The notes beneath the pieces were generated by a model. It worked only from the letters and a program-made list of their open reading frames with translations, searched no databases and was not told where the DNA came from. The position numbers and the translations under genes are program-made. 64,000 nucleotides of DNA from Thermoplasma volcanium GSS1 (GTDB lineage Archaea > Thermoplasmatota > Thermoplasmata > Thermoplasmatales > Thermoplasmataceae): assembly GCF_000011185.1 (NCBI RefSeq), contig NC_002689.2, positions 248,001 through 312,000 on the forward strand, given 5' to 3'. Shown piece by piece: positions 36,193 to 45,130 of the stretch; the stretch's first letter is position 1; every line of letters begins with the position of its first letter.

Positions 36193-37046
36193 TCCTCCAG
36201 CAGTTTTGGAATGTCTTGCGGGTAATCAGCTACTTTGACGCCTGCTGAATTGAAGGCCTTGAGTTTTGATTCGGCAGTTCCAACTCCCCTCTCTATAATG
36301 GCACCAGCATGCCCCATCCTCTTCCCAGGTGGTGCACTGCGCCCCGCTATGTATGCTACAACCTTTTTCTTGACGTTTTTCTTTATGTACTCAGCTGCTA
36401 GCTCTTCATTGTTCCCGCCTATTTCTCCCACAAGCACTATTTTCTTTGTCTTTGGGTCGTTTTCAAACATCTTAAGCACGTCTATGAAGCTAAGCCCGAC
36501 TACCCTGTCACCACCAAGTCCTATGACAGTGCTCTCTCCCATCCCTGCCTTTGTTATAGCGTATACTATTTCGTATGTTAACGTGCCGCTTCTTGAAGCA
36601 ACTGCAACATCCCCTTCCTTGAATATGTGGTTAGGCATAATTCCGATCTTTGATTCAAAGGGTACAGTGATCCCAGGGCCATTCGGCCCAAGTACTGTAA
36701 TATTTCGCAACTGGGCCTCCTTTACTATCTCCATAGTGTCTTGGTAAGGAACGTGTTCGGTAAGTATGTATACGATCTTGAGGCCATTGTCTATTGCCTC
36801 GTAGGCAGCGTCTTTAACGAACGGTGCTGGTACAGATATCATAGTTGCATCTGGTTCATACTGCATAGCCTCAGCAACTGAGTTTACAATTGGCACCTTA
36901 TCTGCGAATTTTGTGCCACCCTTTCCAGGAGCTATGCCAGCTACTACGTTTGTGCCAAATTTCAACATCTCGCCTGTGTGGAAAGAACCCTGGTGTCCAG
37001 TTATTCCCTGGACTATTACCTTTGTATTTTTATCTATCAGAACCAT
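36189..37046 (-). CDS. sucD: Succinyl-CoA synthetase (ADP/GDP-forming) alpha subunit
   Basis: 285 residues. The CoA-binding Rossmann start VIVQGITGHQGSFHTGEML (about 10) and GIAPGKGGTKFADKVPIVNS follow the family. The phosphohistidine is in RMGHAGAIIERGVGTAESK near residue 245, and GPNGPGITVP near 120 completes the signature. It makes succinate, CoA and NTP from succinyl-CoA in the TCA cycle, as a partner of SucC, directly upstream (stop and start adjacent). Confidence 0.95.
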   Translation of the reverse strand: MVLIDKNTKVIVQGITGHQGSFHTGEMLKFGTNVVAGIAPGKGGTKFADKVPIVNSVAEAMQYEPDATMISVPAPFVKDAAYEAIDNGLKIVYILTEHVPYQDTMEIVKEAQLRNITVLGPNGPGITVPFESKIGIMPNHIFKEGDVAVASRSGTLTYEIVYAITKAGMGESTVIGLGGDRVVGLSFIDVLKMFENDPKTKKIVLVGEIGGNNEELAAEYIKKNVKKKVVAYIAGRSAPPGKRMGHAGAIIERGVGTAESKLKAFNSAGVKVADYPQDIPKLLEE

Positions 37047-38144
37047 TTAAAACACCTTCGTTACCCTCTCTATTGCGGGCATCATTTCCGAGAAGGCTTC
37101 GATTCCGTTATCCTGAAGAATCTTCCTTCCCTCTACTTCGTGAACTCCACTTAGCCTAACGACCACTGGTATTTTTATATCGAATTTCTTCTTGGCCTCT
37201 ACTATACCCTGGGCTACAGTATCACACTTAGTTACACCGCCAAATATGTTTACCAGTATTGCCTTGGGCTTAGCCTCTAATACAAGATCAAAGGCATTTA
37301 TCACAATGTCTACGTTATCTGTACCCCCAAGATCAAGGAAGTTCCTTGGTTTACCTTTATGAAGAAGAAGGGCGTCAAGCGTCGCCATTGTTAGGCCGGC
37401 ACCGTTTGCAATGACCCCTATATCGCCGTCCAGTTCTACAAAGGCGTATCCTTTCCCCTCAGCTTTAAGCTCAAGGGGTGTTTTCTCCGGATCTTGTATA
37501 CTGAACTCGCGATGCCGATATATAGCGTCTGAATCTATAACTACCTTGGCATCAGCTGCTATAAGCTTTCCGTCGCCTGTTTCGACTAGTGGATTTATTT
37601 CAACAAGCTCGCAGTCCTCCCCTCTATAGACGTTGTATAATTTCTTAAGTATATCTAGGAACTGCTTTGAGAGTTCTGGAGGAAGGCCCATAAACTGAGA
37701 GGCCTCCCTTCCTATAAAGTCGGAATATCCAAGGGATGGGTCTATGATCCTCTTGAATATCTTGTCATCGGGCACATTCTCGATCTCCATGCCACCCATG
37801 GCGCTTGCAATTAGCATAGGTGACTTTGCGGCCCTGTTTAAGGCTATACTGACATAGTATTCGTGCTTTATGTTTAGCATATCCTCTATGAGAACCTTAG
37901 TCACCGTCATGTTCCTCACTTTTGTTGAGAGCAGGGTGCTTACAGCGTTCTTTAGCTCTTCATCCGTCTTTGCAAATTTAATCCCTCCAGCCTTTCCTCT
38001 CCCGCCAAGAAGTATTTGAGACTTAACAGCAACAGGGTTTGTGAACTTCTTTACATCTTGTGGACTTGAGACGACGTACCCATTAGGTACGGGGATTCCG
38101 TATTCGCGGAATATATCTTTTCCCATGTACTCATAAAGATTCAA
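37047..38144 (-). CDS. sucC: Succinyl-CoA synthetase beta subunit
   Basis: About 365 residues. ATP-grasp domain with GGRGKAGGIKFAKTDEEL (about 45-60), ELVEINPLVETGDGKLIAADAKVVID (about 185), then a CoA-ligase domain with FLDLGGTDNVD and VNIFGGVTKCD (about 275-305). The open frame extends to 38201, but the family begins MNLYEYxGKDIF, which corresponds to TTG 38144 here, with a GGTGGT ribosome binding site directly before it. First gene of the sucCD-argF operon. Everything upstream of it, to 43.7 kb, is the accessory island. Confidence 0.93.
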   Translation of the reverse strand: MNLYEYMGKDIFREYGIPVPNGYVVSSPQDVKKFTNPVAVKSQILLGGRGKAGGIKFAKTDEELKNAVSTLLSTKVRNMTVTKVLIEDMLNIKHEYYVSIALNRAAKSPMLIASAMGGMEIENVPDDKIFKRIIDPSLGYSDFIGREASQFMGLPPELSKQFLDILKKLYNVYRGEDCELVEINPLVETGDGKLIAADAKVVIDSDAIYRHREFSIQDPEKTPLELKAEGKGYAFVELDGDIGVIANGAGLTMATLDALLLHKGKPRNFLDLGGTDNVDIVINAFDLVLEAKPKAILVNIFGGVTKCDTVAQGIVEAKKKFDIKIPVVVRLSGVHEVEGRKILQDNGIEAFSEMMPAIERVTKVF

Positions 38145-38369
38145 TACACCACCAGACCAGTTATAGCATGAAGTAATAATAACGTTTTTCGCAACTCGCA
38201 AGTGACAGTTCTATACATGGTTCAATTAAACTCACTATACAAAATAAAAAACTTACAAGAGATTCAAACAAGGATACTCATATCTTTAGGAAGGATTTGA
38301 GTTGCAAAACGTTTATTTTCATGATGTATCCATACAATAATCGCAGGGCAAGCGGGATTTGAGGCCTGG

Positions 38370-38640
38370 CAAGTCCATAAAAAGGGAGTGGATGATTGCA
38401 TAAGACATTCCTAACACATGAACGTGCAGCAAGGTAGAAATTCCTAGGAAATGGCAATGAAAGGCTGATCGAAGGGCACATTACCGCATATCTCCTGTAA
38501 CTGAATCCTGATGAGTCTATGTGGATGGAAATTTGTTGAAATATATGTTGCCTCCGAATCTTTGCCACTGTGGTTCGGATGATCCAGAAAGCACCATTGC
38601 TAAGACCACGAGAAGACTAAATAATGATGGGCCAAGGTCT
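38370..38640 (+). pseudogene. Remnant of an IS630-type (Tc1/mariner-like) transposase
   Basis: One forward frame, read through several stops, gives TFLTHERAAR-KFLGNGNERLIEGHITAYLL-LNPDESMWMEI. This is the end of an IS630-family DDE transposase, where the last catalytic acidic residue sits in the L-NPDE-W motif. Stops fall at R/K, L/L and C/N positions, so the gene is dead. The 5' part is not recognisable. An open frame on the opposite strand (38278-38568) is a shadow. Confidence 0.5.
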
Positions 38641-38649
38641 GAAATGTCG

Positions 38650-39034
38650 TTAGATATCTAAAACTTTTGATGCTGTATAATCACGAAAAACAAAAAATAA
38701 TAAGTTTTCTTTGTGTGGCCGTATTATTTTATTCTGACATTCATGTCGGGAAATAGAGGATTTCCTGTGATAATGGTATTCATTATATCTATTAGATGTA
38801 TTTGGCATTATAATGCATTTTTCTTGAAACAAGAATAGAAGATCTAGATCATCTTCATCAGGAGTACGAACGCAAGAAGAGTACCCTTATTTAAAGGCCC
38901 CATTGCCGGGCTTTCTTAGTCTTTCATCGTGTTTCTGAAGATTGGAAAGATAACGTACAGCATATTTCTAAGGCAAGTCTGTCGAAAAAGGGATCCTTAA
39001 CCTTACGTACTTGGTTTCCGTCAGCGGAAGCCAG
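38650..39034 (+). other. Decayed coding sequence, unassigned
   Basis: A forward frame with stops reads ETRIEDLDHLHQEYERKK, then after one stop AFLVFHRVSEDWKDNVQHI and ASLSKKGSLTLRTWF. It looks like broken coding sequence, perhaps another transposase, but I cannot name it. Confidence 0.25.
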
Positions 39035-39262
39035 TCAGTTATACGAACATTTGACGTCTTCTGGAGAATCAGTGCTAAGTATTTCTCTTCCTTTAAGTTT
39101 TAAATACAGATCATCATCTTCTATTGAGAGTTTTATATTAAGCTTCTCTGCAGCTTCTTCAATTATCCTTGTGAAGACAGTATCGTCCAAATAACCATCC
39201 AAATTGAGATCTAAACTTGCACTCTTAGGCCTTTCATCTCCCAATATTAGAACTTTCTCCAA
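39035..39262 (-). pseudogene. C-terminal fragment of an unknown acidic protein
   Basis: 75 codons from TTG, continuing upstream in the same frame for about ten codons (RYDYPFVPRS) until a stop, with no start codon or ribosome binding site. The composition is coding-like (SASLDLNLDGYLDD, IIEEAAEKLNIKLSIEDD), so this seems to be the end of a gene that lost its 5' part. It is read in the same direction as the broken gene next to it and as csx1, which may have formed one cluster. Confidence 0.3.
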
Positions 39263-39354
39263 ACTTCTAGGAACAAATGGGTAATCATACCTAATTCAAG
39301 ATCCAAAGGAAAAAAGGTAGTTAACTAAAGGAAAACTTTGAGAATGAAGTAAGG

Positions 39355-39648
39355 TTAAATAAACTCGACTATGTCAGCCCCAGGAGTAGAAACCAGATAA
39401 GTTTTTTTGAAATCTTCAAAAGCTTCCAGCGTCAACTTCACGCATTTTACGTTTATTCCTTTACCTTTTAATTCATCCAAGATACCTTTCAATTTTTACA
39501 AGTTAACACTATTGAAATCTGCGTAAAGTATAAGAATTTTCTGGGTCTCAAAGAATTCATAAGTTCTAACAATTGACGAAAATGAACTTACTAAAGTAAA
39601 ACTGACCTGTTTATGGGGATTACAGCACGTTTCATATGTTATTTTCAC
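39355..39648 (-). pseudogene. Broken alpha/beta protein gene, possibly CARF-like, with one in-frame stop
   Basis: From GTG 39648 a frame of 97 sense positions reads VKITYETCCNPHKQVSF, then KILILYADFNSVNL, a TAA, and KLKGILDELKGKGINVKCVKL to TAA 39355-39357. Strand-helix alternation and the ILILYADFN segment resemble small Rossmann-like domains such as CARF, but no conserved nucleotide-binding motif is evident. The single internal stop and short length suggest a decayed neighbour of csx1. A TATA-like AATATTTATAG overlaps the region just upstream of GTG. Confidence 0.35.
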
Positions 39649-39657
39649 TATAAATAT

Positions 39658-40249
39658 TCAAAAATAAAAATGGCAATCTCGTTCAATTCATCAAATTTAA
39701 TTGCTATTCATTTCTAAAAAAAGTAAAAAATCTTAGCTAGAAGTACACTAGTATTTCTAGTAAGTTTTACATTACTTTCACGTATCGACAAGAAATATGA
39801 AGTTCAAAATCACGAACTTTAATAGATTTTCGCTATAAAGGATACCTCTTTCCGTCGAAAACACTTATATATAATATATGTAATGCAAAACGTAAAAACT
39901 ACTAGTAAAAATCGTGCTTATAAACTTTATAACAAAGAACTATACCATATCCACACAAAATTTTGAAAAGTATTAGTGTGCTTCAAAAGTGCACCACATT
40001 TCAGAATACTTAGACTATCTATTGCATAAATTGAGGAAGGCGTTCAATGATTAACTATTTATTTTATATAAAATTTAAAATAAAAATATCTACTAGAATT
40101 AAAAATAAATTTAAAATTTAAGCTAACGCATCATTCAAATACCATCAAGCTATCATTTCCTTTTAGTTTTTCAAATAATTTTAATACGAAATATTAGATT
40201 AAACATTGCTCTAACAATTAAATGCTTATAAAATTGCCAGGAAAAATTA
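39658..40249. other. AT-rich spacer in the island
   Basis: About 590 bp of very AT-rich DNA. A strong TATA-like run (CTTATATATAATATATG, about 39866-39882) precedes a 27-codon forward frame from ATG 39883, beginning MQNVKTTSKNRAYK, which then meets a stop. I cannot support it as a gene. No direct-repeat array is present. Confidence 0.35.
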
Positions 40250-41470
40250 TTATTTAAGATGATTCCTTACATTTTCTATGCAATCACAATAATTTACGCA
40301 AATTTCTCCATTCTCTCTCCATAAATACACAACGTTTTGTTCAAAACCTCCGTGAGCTAAGAGATTTCTTTTATCAGCTTGGCAAATAGATTTTGGAGAA
40401 CTTTGAGAATGTTTAATGACTGCAAGAAGTTGAGGTTTATCACTAATATTTTGAAGTTTTTCTATACTATCAATTTCGCTCTCAACAAGCTTTGATATAG
40501 TTTCTGATGTAGAGAATCTTTTTGCTAGATCTTTGATATCGCTAATTTTAACACAAGAACTGTCTGGCATGTTACCAATTATTTTTTCTATGATATATAA
40601 TAATGAATGTAAATAGCTTAATTCTATAGGCATTGTATCTTTATATACTGGTTTATGGCTAGTATTGAACTCAATTCCGAAATTATTATAATCCAAGATT
40701 TTTATCTTTCTTTCAACGCTCTTTATACATTGTTCGATTTCTCTTCTAGAAAGTAGTACAAATGGAAATATGCCAGAAAACAAGGCATTAGCATTAGAGT
40801 AAATTAAATCAGAGTTGCAGTTATTTATCCCCTTTAAAACTTTATTTGTGATATTATTCTTATTTTCATTAGATAGAAAGGGCATTAGAACTGAGAGTAA
40901 GGCTTGTCTAACGTACAGTCTCTCTGAATATACATTGGCAATGTTATATGGACCGGAATACCCTTTAATTACGGGTTCGGAGTTGAAAATTGCTAAGTCT
41001 ATGGAATTCCTTCCTAGCAAGTAAGTATAAGTTGCTAATCTTATAGCATCTGTCGCAAGCAAAGGCATATAATTTATTCCATGAGTAATGTCAATATATA
41101 TTTCATCTGGCTTCTCATTTTCAAGAATCTTAAGAGTATTATAATAGATAAAGTCAAAGTAAAGTGTATTTTTTCCATCAGGCTGAGTAAATTTATCTCC
41201 ATAAATATTGGGGGCTACTATAACACTCTCATCATTTAATTGCAACTTATCTTTAACAAGGTTTGAAATATAATTTGAACAACTAACGTAGTCATTATAA
41301 TTTGAGTTAGTGCATAAGCTAAGCCCAGCATATACTATTGTCTCATCCATATTAAGGGCTTCTTTAATTACCTTAAAACTAGCATTAGATGGGTAATCTT
41401 TTCCATCTATTCTATATTTTACTTCGTCATAGTTTTTAGGATCTCCTATTGGAGCAAAGAGTATCTTCAT
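40250..41470 (-). CDS. csx1: Csx1-type CARF-HEPN ribonuclease (type III CRISPR ancillary effector)
   Basis: 406 residues. The N-terminal Rossmann-like CARF domain begins KILFAPIGDPKNY and has the family's ligand motif YIDITHGINYMPLLATDAIRLATYTY (about 125-150), which binds cyclic oligoadenylate. The C-terminal HEPN domain carries the catalytic R-x4-H motif in KRNLLAHGGFE near residue 380. Family members are RNases switched on by the cyclic oligoadenylate that a type III CRISPR complex makes during infection. The start is ATG 41470 rather than TTG 41488, because TATTTATAG at 41492-41500 is about 26 nt upstream (leaderless). No other cas gene or CRISPR array lies in the window, and neighbours are decayed, so it is an orphan here. 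Confidence 0.85.
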   Translation of the reverse strand: MKILFAPIGDPKNYDEVKYRIDGKDYPSNASFKVIKEALNMDETIVYAGLSLCTNSNYNDYVSCSNYISNLVKDKLQLNDESVIVAPNIYGDKFTQPDGKNTLYFDFIYYNTLKILENEKPDEIYIDITHGINYMPLLATDAIRLATYTYLLGRNSIDLAIFNSEPVIKGYSGPYNIANVYSERLYVRQALLSVLMPFLSNENKNNITNKVLKGINNCNSDLIYSNANALFSGIFPFVLLSRREIEQCIKSVERKIKILDYNNFGIEFNTSHKPVYKDTMPIELSYLHSLLYIIEKIIGNMPDSSCVKISDIKDLAKRFSTSETISKLVESEIDSIEKLQNISDKPQLLAVIKHSQSSPKSICQADKRNLLAHGGFEQNVVYLWRENGEICVNYCDCIENVRNHLK

Positions 41471-41491
41471 AAAAATCAAATACTGCAAACT

Positions 41492-41500
41492 CTATAAATA
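41492..41500 (-). promoter_or_regulatory. TATA box of csx1
   Basis: TATTTATAG on the minus strand, centred about 26 nt upstream of ATG 41470. This spacing is what leaderless Thermoplasma genes show and supports the chosen start. Confidence 0.5.
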
Positions 41501-41645
41501 TATTTGTATACTTTACGATAGACCCAAAATCTGTTACCAATGAGATAGGAGAAGACAGAGTAAAGTTGCATGATTATTTACTCAGTAATTTCTCACACAA
41601 AGTTATATTACCAAAGTTGGAAAAGTATATATATAGATAATTTCA

Positions 41646-42017
41646 ATGAGCAATTTAACTACTCCTGGTGGAATATGTTCTCCAGGGTATATAAAAGTTG
41701 ATTTTCCAGTGCCTCCATACTACATCTATGTTCCAACTACATCACCTACAGTTGCTAGATCACCAACTGCTGCTGTAACATCACCATTAACCGACAACTG
41801 TTACACTACATATGCACCTGTGCTGCCAGTTCACAATACTCAGATACCGGCAATATACCCGACATTGGCATTTACATTTGACATATACAAGACTCCCGTT
41901 TCAGTGCCAAAATTCGTGGTAAAACATAGAACTAGGAAAAAAGCGCCAGAACGGCTAGAGATACCATCATCAACTATTTTGACAGTTCTAGGAATATTCC
42001 ATGTTGACACCGCCTAG
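41646..42017 (+). other. Pro/Thr-rich open frame of doubtful status, probably opposite a decayed minus-strand gene
   Basis: A stop-free forward frame of 123 codons, very rich in Pro, Thr, Ser and Val (PTTSPTVARSPTAAV), with no domain or signal peptide. A TATA run at 41626-41636 is too near (start would be about 10 nt beyond ATG). The minus strand reads far more like protein although it has stops: NFGTETGVLYMSNVNANVGYI, TGSTGAYVV, LSVNGDVTAAVGDLATVGD. That suggests a decayed Gly/Val-rich surface-type gene, of which the forward frame is a mirror. Confidence 0.25.
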
Positions 42018-43330
42018 GAAAGTTTTGGTAGAGTTCCTGTTGCAATAACATAGATTACCAAGGTGTTTTAATCAATTTGCTCAACAAGTTATACTCTTAT
42101 CAAAATTGTGGGGGTACAAACGAAAAAAACGGTGATAAAGTCAATGGCAATAAGTGGCAGCGAATTCGCATTGCCAAAATATATATCTTCCGGTAAACTT
42201 GTTAATCTCCACAAACCTACAACTGCTACTTCTTCCCAGATATTGCAAGTGTCAGTGCAGTTCATTTTATCACCATAGTAACTGTTGGTGTTTCTCGATA
42301 TACTGATAGAAAAGTTATGGCAATGGCACTATGCATTATCTATAATAATGTAAATTGCCGAGGGGATAGTTGTCAACAAACTTGACAATGCACGGTAGAT
42401 CTAAAGTTACATCCATAAAAATAAATCTATAGCGTAAATAAGGGTTTCTACTAATTTAAATGAAAAATTATCTGTAGCAAACAAGTAAATTGGAAATAGA
42501 ATAATTAATAATAGTCTAAGTTCTTTCCTCCGCCATCACTCCCTTGAATAAAGTATACAAGGAGTAGCCATTGTCAGCACGAATAACAACACGCAGAAAA
42601 CGAACTTACTGCAACTAGTGAATGGAAAAAAGCCTTAATATTCCATATAAGAAAGATGGGTTCCCTTATTATACAACCTCAATACCTCCTTCTTAGATAG
42701 GCCTAGGTTAGCAGCCATAACGAAGCAAACATCCTCATCTCTTTCACCTGATCTTTCCTAATTGAACTCCTAATATAGTTATAAATTCTCTTACCTTATG
42801 TTAATTTTATATTATCCAATCAGAGTTATTTTTCGTAAAAAGATTTTTGATCTACTGTCTGAAGAGAAATTTGAAAGTAGTTTGATCAGTAAAATCAAGT
42901 TTATACATTATTGAAATTAAATAATGGATATTACTCTTTCTACCAGCAGATATTCATGTATCAGAGAACAATAGCTTAATAATCTTCGGTAAATACGGTT
43001 GCTTTATCATCGAAAAATAATAAGCATAGAACAAAGATATGAAAAATTTTAACATAAATCATTAAGAATATGACTTGATACTATTACTGTAGAGAGTCTT
43101 TCAGCCTTGTTAATTAGACTCTGCTAAGGTAATGGCTGAAGAGTCAACTAAAGGAAGAACTGATGTAAAACTTAAGAATAGAAAAATTATATCAAATACT
43201 AATTATATAAATAATAAAGTTAATATATATCTTTCGTAATGTTTTTGTCATTTCCATAACAACGCCTTTAGAAATTGGCATAATAATATCAAGGAAAATA
43301 TTTGTATAGTATTTTGTTTGTTAATTAGTC
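42018..43330. other. Decayed coding sequence and AT-rich DNA in the island
   Basis: About 1.3 kb without an intact gene. Coding-like fragments occur on the minus strand: about 42040-42400, with pieces such as EEVAVVGLWRLTSLPEDIYF, and about 42640-42750, reading RDEDVCFVMAANLGLSKKEV then RLYNKGTHLSYMEY and a stop. A loose inverted repeat (CTTTCAGCC ... GGCTGAAG) lies around 43095-43140. None can be assigned to a family. Confidence 0.3.
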
Positions 43331-43516
43331 ATGCTCAAGAGTTATTTAATTTTGGCCTACGCCACAATGCCAGTTCACAGTGGAATGGGAAGAGCACCCA
43401 CTAGCTATGAAGCGATTAGAATAAAGGTGGTAAACCGGAAACCAATGAACCACACTGAAGGAACCCTCGTACTCCATGGCGGAGAAGAGGTCAGATCCTA
43501 TTGCAGTAATAGCTGA
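43331..43516 (+). pseudogene. Short frame resembling the tail and right end of a TnpB-type element
   Basis: 61 codons: MPVHSGMGRAPTSYEAI, then VNRKPMNHTEGTLVLHGGEEV and RSYCSNS. The composition, with GGEEVRS just before the stop, recalls the unstructured tails of archaeal IS605-type TnpB proteins, which overlap the element end. A small hairpin CTATT-gcagt-AATAG spans the stop codon. There is no upstream TnpB body. Independent small gene is the alternative. Confidence 0.25.
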
Positions 43517-43723
43517 AGTCACTAGATATATACCAGATCTAAGTTCTAATTTCCTAATAAGACGCTAACATAATAATCGAGCTGTTTCATCTTCGCTAAA
43601 ATTATTTGCAATCCACATTTATTTTTTGCTTATTAGATCGATATGTTTCTTTTTGAAAGCCTTGATAAAGGACTATATATGAACTATTCGAACATTGAAC
43701 CATGTTTTAAGCACAAAATATAA

Positions 43724-43797
43724 CGGGTCCGAGGGGATTTGGACCCCTGACCTATGGATTAAGAGTCCATCGCTCTACCTAGCTAAGCTACGGACCC
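43724..43797 (-). tRNA. tRNA-Lys (anticodon CTT)
   Basis: Cloverleaf on the minus strand: acceptor GGGTCCG/CGGACCC with discriminator G, D arm GCTT-AGCTAGGTA-GAGC, anticodon stem ATGGA/TCCAT with loop CTCTTAA giving CTT (codon AAG), and T stem AGGGG/CCCCT. The T loop is TCCAAAT, so position 55 is C instead of the nearly universal T. It marks the right boundary of the gene-poor island. Confidence 0.93.
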
Positions 43798-43893
43798 ACT
43801 GTGAAAGCGGGATTAATTAAACCGATAAAAACTTTCCCCTAGAGCTCCATCTATCTTTAAAGAAGTACTTAAACCTTTAAAATTTAGCACAAT

Positions 43894-44433
43894 CTAAGCT
43901 CTGATTAGAAAATGATCGAATAGCAATTTCCTTGATCTTTCATAAAATATCTCCAGGGATTCGTCGTTAACAATCATATAGTCCGCCAATGCTATTACGT
44001 TCCCTATACCCCACGACAGCTCTCTGTTATCCCTCTCTATGAGGCCCTCCATCGACCTTATATCATCTGGCCTATCCCTCTTAAGTATGCGCTCCAGCCT
44101 AGTTTTTCTGTTTGCAAATATGGCAACCACATAGATCGATTTGGAAAATTTGGAAAAATAGTCCATTTCTTCTTTATTCCTTACGCCGTCTATCACTGTA
44201 AGTTCATCGCTCTCTATCTTCTCCGCAGTCCTCCTCGCCCATATGTCCATACCAAATTTTTTTCTTTCTGATGCGGCAAAATTCCCTATTTCTTTGTCAT
44301 CATCCGGTATGCCGTTCCTACTGGCATACTCTCTAACCGTATTACCCATATGAAGATCCATAAACCCAAGTGAACGTGCAACCTTCACAAATTCATCCTT
44401 GCCTGCACCAGGCATGCCTGTAACTATTATCAT
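43894..44433 (-). CDS. P-loop nucleotide kinase-like protein (UPF0200 family)
   Basis: 179 residues. Walker A motif TGMPGAGKDEFVKVA at the N-terminus, then DLHMGNTVREYA (about 30), VIDGVRNKEEMDYF (about 80) and a lid-like basic region RLERILKRDRPDD (about 112). These are marks of the archaeal UPF0200 kinases, related to adenylate and dephospho-CoA kinases. The substrate is not established. Single gene from ATG, just after tRNA-Lys in the same direction. Confidence 0.82.
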   Translation of the reverse strand: MIIVTGMPGAGKDEFVKVARSLGFMDLHMGNTVREYASRNGIPDDDKEIGNFAASERKKFGMDIWARRTAEKIESDELTVIDGVRNKEEMDYFSKFSKSIYVVAIFANRKTRLERILKRDRPDDIRSMEGLIERDNRELSWGIGNVIALADYMIVNDESLEIFYERSRKLLFDHFLIRA

Positions 44434-44521
44434 TCCCGCAAGTATAGAGCCCTACCATATCAAACTTAGCATCAATATAGTCATTCCAAAAAATTATTTT
44501 TACAGCTTTTATTATAGAAAA

Positions 44522-45121
44522 TCAAACGATCATAGATCTCCATACTTCATGTGGCGTTTTATTCTTGGATTTAAGGTATCTTGCCCAGAAGTTCTCGATA
44601 AAGGTAGTTGGAACCTCGATATCGACGTGCTTGTCTATCATACCTCTTTCATAACGGTATTCTAAGTCATGTAAAATTATGTCTATAACTGATTTTGTAT
44701 TGAGCGGGTAAAGAGTGCCTTTCTCTGAGTCAAAAAGGACCCAGATCGCAGCCCTCCTCTTCATCTGGAAATTAACCATGTTTAGGATTTCGCCTCTTAT
44801 TGATGAGTTGAATTTTTCACTTTCCATAATTATGTCAAACAGTGTCCTGTTCCCGACAATCCTATGGGCTATGTCGAAACTGGCAATCTTGAAGAAACCT
44901 TTGTTTGACCTAATGACCTTTATGTATCGGTATTCGTCCTTTACATTTTTTACCTTCAGGTCTATATCCTCTCCATCGTAAGATTTTATAAATACAACCT
45001 CTTGACCAAAGTCGCTCAATATCTTTGCTGCAACAGAAGCTTTTCCGTCCGCCTTGTTTTCAGTGCGGGTCTCCTTTAGAAGCTTTCTTATGTCTCCTTT
45101 TTTGATAATGGTAGCCTTCAT
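44522..45121 (-). CDS. Conserved hypothetical protein
   Basis: About 199 residues from ATG 45121 (GTG 45130 is an alternative). It is a mixed alpha/beta soluble protein with no membrane span. Segments such as EYRYIKVIRSNKGFFKIA and HDLEYRYERGMIDKHVDIEVPTTF suggest a globular enzyme-like or RNA-binding fold, but I do not recognise a family. It sits 88 bp upstream of the UPF0200 gene in the same direction and may be co-transcribed. Confidence 0.6.
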   Translation of the reverse strand: MKATIIKKGDIRKLLKETRTENKADGKASVAAKILSDFGQEVVFIKSYDGEDIDLKVKNVKDEYRYIKVIRSNKGFFKIASFDIAHRIVGNRTLFDIIMESEKFNSSIRGEILNMVNFQMKRRAAIWVLFDSEKGTLYPLNTKSVIDIILHDLEYRYERGMIDKHVDIEVPTTFIENFWARYLKSKNKTPHEVWRSMIV

Positions 45122-45130
45122 GTATAACAC

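Noticed and set aside
36235-36747. Long open frame of 170 codons on the plus strand opposite sucD
   Set aside because: It is the mirror of a certain gene; its composition (Ser/Pro/Ile-rich) and lack of any motif are those of antisense shadows.
38145-38201. Longer start for sucC
   Set aside because: The family begins at MNLYEY, matched by TTG 38144 with a GGTGGT site directly before it.
38278-38568. 96-codon minus-strand frame in the island
   Set aside because: It lies opposite the IS630-type remnant, whose plus-strand reading gives recognisable transposase motifs; no start signal.
39883-39966. 27-codon frame after a strong TATA run
   Set aside because: Too short, no homology recognised, and the frame is followed only by interrupted sequence.
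38202-43723. CRISPR array near csx1
   Set aside because: I looked for regularly spaced repeats of 24-37 bp on both sides and found none.
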